Of a stretch of DNA of 5,454 nt, positions 1 to 3,219 are shown in pieces. The stretch covers positions 1 through 5,454 of the forward strand of contig JAGUVP010000234.1 of assembly GCA_020062805.1 (NCBI GenBank), given 5' to 3'. Position numbers and translations under genes: made by a program. How positions within the stretch are numbered: the stretch's first letter is position 1; every line of letters starts with the position of its first letter. The stretch comes from Candidatus Bipolaricaulis sp. (lineage in GTDB: Bacteria > Bipolaricaulota > Bipolaricaulia > Bipolaricaulales > Bipolaricaulaceae). The notes beneath the pieces are model-generated. The model was not told where the DNA came from and searched no databases. It worked only from the letters and a program-made list of their open reading frames with translations.

Positions 1-119
1 ATGAGCGCCCGCAGGGGCCCCTTCTCCCCCAAGAGACGCCTTTGCCCCACCACCTCACCGAGGTCGCGCGGCCGCAACCGCTCCGCCAGCGGTGCCCGAC
101 CTTTCCACAGGCCGTCCAT
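1..119 (-). CDS. rarA: Replication-associated recombination protein A (RarA/MgsA), N-terminal fragment, runs off the left edge
   Basis: This is the 5' end of a leftward gene; the ATG is the complement of 117-119, and 39 full codons lie in the window. The peptide begins MDGLWKGRAPLAERLRPRD and continues with GEVVGQRRLLGEKGPLRAL. The segment PLAxRxRP...VVGQ...LLG..KPLR is the typical N-terminus of RarA, just ahead of its Walker A (which lies outside the window). RuvB has a related 'LRP..L.E.iGQ' stretch but lacks the LLGEKGPLR continuation, so RarA is preferred. RarA is a cytoplasmic AAA+ ATPase related to clamp-loader subunits that acts at stalled replication forks and binds SSB. In-frame upstream sequence meets a stop after 11 codons with no other ATG, which supports this start. 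No good Shine-Dalgarno sequence precedes it (only a weak GGA). It is transcribed away from the tRNA block. The family call rests on 39 residues. Confidence 0.78.
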   Translation of the reverse strand, partial: MDGLWKGRAPLAERLRPRDLGEVVGQRRLLGEKGPLRAL

Positions 120-127
120 GCTGTTCC

Positions 128-133
128 ATTGTA
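128..133 (-). promoter_or_regulatory. Possible -10 hexamer for rarA
   Basis: The minus strand reads TACAAT here, one change from TATAAT. Transcription would start about 7 nt on, near 121, almost at the rarA ATG (119), giving a nearly leaderless mRNA. No convincing -35 hexamer is seen 16-18 bp upstream, so this is weak. Confidence 0.25.
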
Positions 134-138
134 CTGCC

Positions 139-168
139 TTGACGCAGCCATCCTACCGCCCGTAAGAT
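139..168 (+). promoter_or_regulatory. Sigma70-type promoter for the tRNA operon
   Basis: TTGACG (139-144, 5 of 6 to TTGACA) is followed after 18 bp by TAAGAT (163-168, 4 of 6 to TATAAT). The expected start near 175 would place the first AGTC/GACT repeat element at the 5' end of the transcript, ahead of tRNA-Lys(CTT). It is the only good hexamer pair in the divergent rarA/tRNA gap. The pair upstream of thrS has a very similar -10 (TAAGGT), which adds some support. Confidence 0.55.
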
Positions 169-170
169 CC

Positions 171-242
171 CGTCACACGTCGGCAGGTCAGAAGTCCGGC
201 AAGCCGCGCCGTTCGACTTGAGACTTCGGACTTGCGACTGTG
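171..242 (+). repeat. AGTC/GACT hairpin element E1, before tRNA-Lys(CTT)
   Basis: The right arm is clear: four tandem heptamers starting at 215, 222, 229 and 236, of the form GACTTNN and ending GACTGTG, 7 bp before the tRNA. The left arm is degenerate: NGTC words start at 171, 178, 186 and 193 (spacing 7, 8, 7), complementary in type to the right arm. A loop of about 18 nt separates them. The 14-mer GACTTGCGACTGTG (229-242) recurs exactly in element E3 at 605-618. The right arm is also perfectly complementary over 13 bp to 328-340 beyond the tRNA, so it could instead pair across tRNA-Lys. No open frame here resembles a protein. Confidence 0.7.
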
Positions 243-249
243 GTTTCCC

Positions 250-325
250 GGGTCGTTAGCTCAGTCGGTAGAGCAGCGGACTCTTAATCCGCGGGCCGGG
301 GGTTCGAATCCTCCACGACCCACCA
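250..325 (+). tRNA. tRNA-Lys(CTT), CCA encoded
   Basis: The acceptor stem GGGTCGT (250-256) pairs with ACGACCC (315-321), with discriminator A322 and genomic CCA at 323-325. The anticodon stem GCGGA/TCCGC (276-280/288-292) encloses CTCTTAA with anticodon CTT at 283-285, reading AAG. The T arm is GGGGG-TTCGAAT-CCTCC with one G-U pair. Its first 26 nt are identical to those of the next tRNA-Lys. Confidence 0.97.
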
Positions 326-327
326 AA

Positions 328-432
328 ACAGTCGCAAGTCAACGAGTCACAAGTCGACAAGTCGCAGCCCTTTGCACCCTGTTCTCGGCTTCCGCGACTT
401 CCCGACTTGCGACGTGTGGACTGGGGACTGTG
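328..432 (+). repeat. AGTC/GACT hairpin element E2, between the two tRNA-Lys genes
   Basis: It begins 2 nt after the CCA of tRNA-Lys(CTT) and ends 5 nt before tRNA-Lys(TTT). Left-arm AGTC (or GAGTC) words start at 330, 337, 345, 352 and 360 (spacing 7, 8, 7, 8). Right-arm GACT (one GACG) words start at 396, 404, 411, 419 and 426 (spacing 8, 7, 8, 7). The outer ends ACAGTC and GACTGT form a terminal inverted repeat. CAAGTCGACAAGTCGC (350-365) recurs exactly in E3 at 536-551. A central stretch of about 32 nt shows no recognisable motif. Confidence 0.8.
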
Positions 433-437
433 GTAGC

Positions 438-510
438 GGGTCGTTAGCTCAGTCGGTAGAGCACCGGCCTTTTAAGCCGGGAGTCGCAGGTTCGATTCCT
501 GCACGACCCA
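438..510 (+). tRNA. tRNA-Lys(TTT), CCA not encoded
   Basis: The acceptor stem GGGTCGT (438-444) pairs with ACGACCC (503-509), discriminator A510; TAA follows, so CCA must be added enzymatically. The anticodon stem CCGGC/GCCGG encloses CTTTTAA with TTT at 471-473. The T arm is GCAGG-TTCGATT-CCTGC. It reads AAA and, by wobble, AAG. The acceptor stem and D arm are identical to tRNA-Lys(CTT), pointing to duplication. Confidence 0.97.
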
Positions 511-515
511 TAAGG

Positions 516-618
516 ACAGTCGCGAAGAGCAGTCCCAAGTCGACAAGTCGCCAGTCCGTTGAGGTTGGCAGCATTGGTCTAGACTTGTAGACTCTGGACT
601 TGGCGACTTGCGACTGTG
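516..618 (+). repeat. AGTC/GACT hairpin element E3, between tRNA-Lys(TTT) and tRNA-Glu
   Basis: It begins 5 nt after tRNA-Lys(TTT) and ends 6 nt before tRNA-Glu. Left-arm AGTC words start at 518, 531, 538, 546 and 553, with one decayed unit near 526. Right-arm GACT words start at 582, 590, 597, 605 and 612, alternating 8, 7, 8, 7. The outer ends are ACAGTC and GACTGT as in E2. It shares a 16-mer with E2 (536-551) and a 14-mer with E1 (605-618), showing one repeat family. Confidence 0.8.
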
Positions 619-624
619 TGTTCC

Positions 625-697
625 GTCCCCGTCGTCCAGTGGTCTAGGATACCGGGCTTTCAATCCGGCGACGGGGGTTCGAATCCCCCCGGGGACA
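625..697 (+). tRNA. tRNA-Glu(TTC), CCA not encoded
   Basis: The acceptor stem GTCCCCG (625-631) pairs with CGGGGAC (690-696), discriminator A697; CTT follows, so no CCA is encoded. The anticodon stem CCGGG/TCCGG encloses CTTTCAA with TTC at 659-661, reading GAA/GAG. The T loop TTCGAAT is canonical. The next 34 nt to tRNA-Val lack the AGTC/GACT element. Confidence 0.97.
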
Positions 698-731
698 CTT
701 GCCGCACTTGGTGGGAGGGGGGTACACTCCA

Positions 732-803
732 GGGCGAGTAGCTCAGTGGTAGAGCATCCGGCTTACATCCGGAAGGCCAGAGGTTCGATCCCTCTCTCGC
801 CCA
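732..803 (+). tRNA. tRNA-Val(TAC), CCA not encoded
   Basis: The acceptor stem GGGCGAG (732-738) pairs with CTCGCCC (796-802), discriminator A803; GTT follows. The anticodon stem TCCGG/CCGGA encloses CTTACAT with TAC at 764-766, reading GTA/GTG. At 72 nt it is a standard class I tRNA. Only 11 nt separate it from tRNA-Asp, with no repeat element between them. Confidence 0.97.
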
Positions 804-814
804 GTTGTGGTTTT

Positions 815-893
815 GGGGACGTGGTCTAGGCTGGACTAGGACACCGGATTGTCACTCCGGAGACCGCGGGTTCGAATCCCGTCGTCCCCGCCA
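815..893 (+). tRNA. tRNA-Asp(GTC), CCA encoded
   Basis: The acceptor stem GGGGACG (815-821) pairs with CGTCCCC (883-889), followed by discriminator G890, the aspartate identity base, and genomic CCA (891-893). The anticodon stem CCGGA/TCCGG encloses TTGTCAC with GTC at 851-853. The D arm is a little long, giving 76 nt before CCA. The T loop is TTCGAAT. Confidence 0.96.
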
Positions 894-898
894 GCAGG

Positions 899-963
899 AC
901 AGTCGCAAGTCAGCAAGTCTCAAATCATGTCGTACGAGACTTGCGACCTGAGACTTGTGACTG
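899..963 (+). repeat. AGTC/GACT hairpin element E4, between tRNA-Asp and tRNA-Phe
   Basis: This is the most compact copy, starting 5 nt after the tRNA-Asp CCA and ending 7 nt before tRNA-Phe. Left-arm words start at 901, 908, 916 and 923 (AATC), spacing 7, 8, 7. Right-arm words start at 938, 945 (GACC), 952 and 959, spacing 7. CAAGTCTC (914-921) pairs perfectly with GAGACTTG (936-943) around a short loop, so hairpin folding is most plausible here. Its first 13 nt, ACAGTCGCAAGTC, match the start of E2 exactly. Confidence 0.8.
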
Positions 964-970
964 GTATTCC

Positions 971-1046
971 GGCGAGGTAGCTCAGGTGGTAGAGCACACG
1001 GCTGAAAACCGTGGTGTCCCCAGTTCAACTCTGGGCCTCGCCACCA
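971..1046 (+). tRNA. tRNA-Phe(GAA), CCA encoded
   Basis: The acceptor stem GGCGAGG (971-977) pairs with CCTCGCC (1036-1042), discriminator A1043, genomic CCA 1044-1046. The anticodon stem CACGG/CCGTG encloses CTGAAAA with GAA at 1004-1006. The T loop is TTCAACT, with A in place of the common G. It is the last tRNA of the run; no terminator-like hairpin with a T tract lies between it and dnaA. Confidence 0.97.
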
Positions 1047-1055
1047 CATCGCACG

Positions 1056-1084
1056 TTGACCGTTCTTCGGGGGCGAGGTAGGCT
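1056..1084 (+). promoter_or_regulatory. Weak candidate promoter ahead of dnaA
   Basis: TTGACC (1056-1061) and TAGGCT (1079-1084) are 17 bp apart, but the -10 matches only 3 of 6. A start near 1091 would remove the apparent ribosome-binding site, so read-through from the tRNA operon is at least as likely. Confidence 0.2.
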
Positions 1085-1090
1085 GAGGGA
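1085..1090 (+). promoter_or_regulatory. Ribosome-binding site that fixes the dnaA start
   Basis: GAGGGA lies 4 nt (GAGG core 6 nt) before the ATG at 1095. The in-frame ATG further upstream at 1011 falls inside tRNA-Phe and has no such site, so 1095 is the start. Confidence 0.6.
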
Positions 1091-1094
1091 GTCC

Positions 1095-2423
1095 ATGGGG
1101 CACACCGCGGAGGAGATCTGGGGGAAAGCGAAGGCCCTTCTTGTCAAGGAGATCCCCCCCGCAAACTTCGCCGCCTGGATCGCCGACGCCCACGCCAGGA
1201 GCGCCGACGAGGAAACCCTTGTTCTGGAAGTGCCGTCTGTCCTGGCCAAGGGAGGCATTGAACGGCGCTACCGCTCGCTCGTGGAGCGGGTGGTGGAGGG
1301 CGTTGCCGGGCATCCACTCGAACTTCGGGTCCTCGTGGCTGAACCGTCTCCCGCCGCCCCCCAGCTGGACCCCCAGTTCGTCCGCCGCTACCACGGCTCA
1401 CTTCCACTGAACCAGGAGTACACGTTCGCCACGTTCGTCCAGGGCAAGAACTCCCAACTCGCGTTCGCCGCCGCCCAGGCCGTAGCCGAGGCCCCGGCCC
1501 GCGCTTACAACCCTCTGTTCATCTACGGCAACGTGGGCTTGGGGAAGACCCACCTCCTCCACGCCATCGGGGCGCACGCCCTTGCCACGCCCACCGACTC
1601 CACGGTGGTGTACACAACCTCGGAGCGGTTCGCGATCGAGCTCATCCAGTCCATCGGCGCCAACAAGACGGAACAGTTCCGCGCAAAGTACCGCTCGGTC
1701 GACGTCCTCCTCATCGACGATGTCCACTTCCTCAAGAACAAGGAGGGGACTCAAGAGGAGCTGTTCCACACCTTCAACGAGCTGTACGGCAACGGGAAGC
1801 AGATCGTGCTCTCCTCCGATCGCTCGCCCGACGACCTCCAAGGGCTCCAAGACCGCCTCGTCTCGCGGTTCCGCTGGGGGCTCGTGGCCGACATTCAAAC
1901 CCCCGACTTCGAGACCCGGTCGGCAATCCTGCGCGAAAAGGCCCGCCGCCGTGGGCTGGAGGTCCCGGACGAGGTGGTCGACCTCATCGCCTCACGGATC
2001 ACAACGAACGTCCGTGACCTCGAAGGAGCGCTCATTCGGGCGTTGGCCTACGCCGAGCTGTGCCAGGGCCCTGTCACTCCGGCGATGCTCGACGAGATCC
2101 TCCCCAAGGAGGACCTGTCCAGGAAACTCACCGTGGAAGCGATCAAAGCCGAGGTGGCCGCCGCGTACCGGATCCCGGTGAACGAGATCGAGAGCCCTTC
2201 GAGAAAGAAGGAACTCGTCCATGCCCGTCAAATCGCGATCTATCTGTCCCGCGAGCTTACGGAGACTTCTTTCCCCTCCCTAGGCCGATCGTTCGGTGGA
2301 CGCGACCACACCACGATCATGCACTCCTATCAGAAGATGCAGGAGCTGCTTCGCCAAATACCCCTCCTCCGCAGCGAGATCGAGTCCCTCCGCTCGACGA
2401 TTCTGAATAAGTACGGCCCGTGA
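1095..2423 (+). CDS. dnaA: Chromosomal replication initiator protein DnaA (442 aa)
   Basis: DnaA binds DnaA boxes at oriC, forms an ATP-dependent filament, melts the origin and recruits the helicase. All four domains are visible. Domain I (about residues 5-80) has the W...FAAWI pattern used for partner binding, followed by a short linker (about 84-100). The AAA+ domain has Walker A GNVGLGKT (145-152; the second residue is usually G), Walker B LLIDD (205-209), a sensor-1 type SSDR stretch, LVSRF, and sensor 2 NVRDLEGAL (from 305). Domain IV carries the DNA-binding signature GGRDHTTIMHS (from 401). The length is normal for the family. The start at 1095 is chosen by the GAGGGA site; the longer in-frame ATG at 1011 lies within tRNA-Phe. 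The gene begins 48 nt after the tRNA-Phe CCA, without an evident terminator between them, so shared transcription is possible. The probable oriC follows immediately, and dnaN is not adjacent. Confidence 0.98.
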   Translation: MGHTAEEIWGKAKALLVKEIPPANFAAWIADAHARSADEETLVLEVPSVLAKGGIERRYRSLVERVVEGVAGHPLELRVLVAEPSPAAPQLDPQFVRRYHGSLPLNQEYTFATFVQGKNSQLAFAAAQAVAEAPARAYNPLFIYGNVGLGKTHLLHAIGAHALATPTDSTVVYTTSERFAIELIQSIGANKTEQFRAKYRSVDVLLIDDVHFLKNKEGTQEELFHTFNELYGNGKQIVLSSDRSPDDLQGLQDRLVSRFRWGLVADIQTPDFETRSAILREKARRRGLEVPDEVVDLIASRITTNVRDLEGALIRALAYAELCQGPVTPAMLDEILPKEDLSRKLTVEAIKAEVAAAYRIPVNEIESPSRKKELVHARQIAIYLSRELTETSFPSLGRSFGGRDHTTIMHSYQKMQELLRQIPLLRSEIESLRSTILNKYGP

Positions 2424-2452
2424 AGATGTCCCCAGCCCCTCGGGGAATACCC

Positions 2453-2461
2453 TGTGGAAAA
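2453..2461 (-). promoter_or_regulatory. DnaA box TTTTCCACA (minus strand)
   Basis: It reads TGTGGAAAA on the plus strand, one mismatch to TTATCCACA, 30 bp after the dnaA stop codon. It may serve origin function and dnaA autoregulation. Confidence 0.6.
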
Positions 2462-2552
2462 CAACCCCAACGCCTGGGGACAACCCTGCCGGTACACGGG
2501 AAAAAACCTGCGGACACCCCATCGAGAATCCTTTCCCCATCCGAATTCCCCT

Positions 2553-2564
2553 GGACACGTGTCC
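2553..2564. repeat. Perfect 12-bp palindrome GGACACGTGTCC
   Basis: This is a perfect dyad with no spacer, immediately left of the TGTCCCCAGG/TTTTCCACA block. It could be a protein-binding site or part of the origin geometry; no known regulator motif is recognised. Confidence 0.5.
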
Positions 2565-2574
2565 TGTCCCCAGG

Positions 2575-2583
2575 TTTTCCACA
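2575..2583 (+). promoter_or_regulatory. DnaA box TTTTCCACA (plus strand)
   Basis: One mismatch to TTATCCACA, and the exact inverse of the box at 2453-2461. It sits directly after TGTCCCCAGG. Confidence 0.6.
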
Positions 2584-2629
2584 GATCTCTCCCCATGGCA
2601 ACGTCCGGTCCCCATGGTCCGCCTCGGGG

Positions 2630-2638
2630 TTATCCCCA
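2630..2638 (+). promoter_or_regulatory. DnaA box TTATCCCCA, proximal to the unwinding tract
   Basis: One mismatch to TTATCCACA (A to C at position 7). It lies 15 bp before the CTACTA tract, the position expected for the box that anchors DnaA loading onto the trios. Confidence 0.55.
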
Positions 2639-2653
2639 GAGAACGCCCCCCCT

Positions 2654-2659
2654 CTACTA
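2654..2659 (+). promoter_or_regulatory. Possible DnaA-trio element (CTACTA)
   Basis: Two CTA triplets (3'-GAT-5' on the opposite strand) follow a C-rich spacer after the TTATCCCCA box. The next triplets, CAA, CGA and CAA (2660-2668), keep a terminal A but lose the middle T, so only two good trios are present. Confidence 0.45.
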
Positions 2660-2673
2660 CAACGACAAGGGTT

Positions 2674-3210
2674 ATGAATACCAAAGACATATGGCAGTGG
2701 TTGGGTCCACTCGCCCGGGGATGGGGAGCAGAAGACAAGCTCAAAGAACAGAATGCTGTACTCCTCTGGCCCACCGTAGGCCTTGGTTCTCTGGCGCGGG
2801 CCCTCTATGTAGAGCGCGGTGTTCTTCACCTTGCCGTGGGAAGTCACGTCGTGGCGTCCGAGCTGAACCTCCTCAAGGCTGGCCTCCTCGCACGGTTGGG
2901 CGAGATTGCCCCCGAATGTGGCGTAACCGACCTCCGGTTCCAGGTACGTGCTTTGAAGAGCCCTCCACGTCCGGTCGTAGTGCGGTCTCCTGTGCCGTCG
3001 GATGTGCGACGAGCGCGGCGCGAACTCCCCCCACGGCTTCCGTTACGTCTGCGCCAGGTGGCCGCGGAGGCGGTTGCCTGGGCCGAGGCACGCGACACGG
3101 CGATTCTCGACAGCGGAGGCTGGCGGTGCGAAGGGTGTGGACTCGTGCTGGTGAAGGAGAAGAGCACCTGTCCCGCCTGTGGAATTGAACGGTTCGGGGT
3201 GCGTCGCTAA
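2674..3210 (+). CDS. dciA: DUF721/DciA-family protein with C-terminal zinc ribbon; probable replicative helicase loader (178 aa)
   Basis: DciA proteins bind and help load the replicative helicase DnaB in bacteria lacking DnaC or DnaI. The N-terminal part (about residues 7-95) matches the DUF721 pattern: an early W and LG, LLWPTVG (30-36), then GVLHLAVGSHVVASEL (49-64) and LLKAGLLARL (66-75), ending with an LRFQV strand. A linker rich in R, P and E follows, then four cysteines C152-X2-C155-X10-C166-X2-C169, a zinc-ribbon knuckle pair that DciA of Proteobacteria does not usually have. The start at 2674 is chosen because the domain begins there; the in-frame ATG at 2614 would put the TTATCCCCA box and CTACTA tract inside the gene. 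The site before it is poor (AAGGG only 2 nt away). The gene lies between the putative oriC and hslV, 9 bp ahead of the latter, and the two are probably co-transcribed. Domain assignment is firm; loader function is inferred from the family. Confidence 0.82.
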   Translation: MNTKDIWQWLGPLARGWGAEDKLKEQNAVLLWPTVGLGSLARALYVERGVLHLAVGSHVVASELNLLKAGLLARLGEIAPECGVTDLRFQVRALKSPPRPVVVRSPVPSDVRRARRELPPRLPLRLRQVAAEAVAWAEARDTAILDSGGWRCEGCGLVLVKEKSTCPACGIERFGVRR

Positions 3211-3219
3211 ACTCGACCG

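Larger units (their letters stand above)
2452..2584. repeat. Interrupted inverted repeat within the putative origin
   Basis: CTGTGGAAAAC (2452-2462) is perfectly inverted at 2574-2584, and CCTGGGGACA (2473-2482) is perfectly inverted at 2565-2574, in the matching order. The left arm has 10 extra bases between its two blocks; in the right arm the blocks overlap by one base. The arms therefore present the same pair of box-like motifs in opposite orientation about 80 bp apart. Confidence 0.7.
2424..2673 (+). other. Probable chromosomal replication origin (oriC)
   Basis: This 250-bp non-coding gap lies between the initiator gene and a DciA-type helicase-loader gene. It holds TTTTCCACA on each strand (2453-2461 minus, 2575-2583 plus), each one base from the TTATCCACA DnaA box, and TTATCCCCA (2630-2638), also one base off. 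It also holds a dense set of TCCCCA cores. After the last box comes a C-rich spacer (about 2643-2652), then CTACTA (2654-2659) and the AT-richer stretch around 2671-2690 that overlaps the start of the next gene. That order, box / GC-rich spacer / CTA repeats / AT-rich DNA, is the layout described for the bacterial basal unwinding system. The location and boxes are direct observations; origin function is inferred. Confidence 0.7.

Noticed and set aside
101..109. DnaA-box-like CTTTCCACA
   Set aside because: It has two mismatches, is isolated, and lies inside the rarA coding sequence (codons for LWKG).
328..432. tRNA-spacer repeats as a CRISPR array
   Set aside because: Words are 4-7 nt with drifting linkers and change orientation mid-element; there are no constant repeats with unique spacers.
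1011..1094. N-terminal extension of dnaA from the ATG at 1011
   Set aside because: It lies within tRNA-Phe, and the extra 28 residues do not resemble DnaA; the ATG at 1095 has a GAGGGA site.
232..1394. Short open frames across the tRNA genes and spacers
   Set aside because: They translate tRNA sequence; none has a family pattern or a ribosome-binding site.
1398..2231. Open frames on both strands overlapping dnaA (for example 1398-1898 minus, 1582-2181 plus)
   Set aside because: They lie inside a fully conserved dnaA frame and have low-complexity R/S/P- or E/V-rich translations.
2436..2445. CCCCTCGGGG as a dnaA terminator
   Set aside because: Only a 4-bp stem with a 2-nt loop and no T tract.
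2454..3188. Plus-strand open frame of 244 codons overlapping the origin and dciA
   Set aside because: Its translation is proline/arginine-rich and starts in box-like DNA; the DUF721 protein in the other frame has a clear domain and zinc ribbon.
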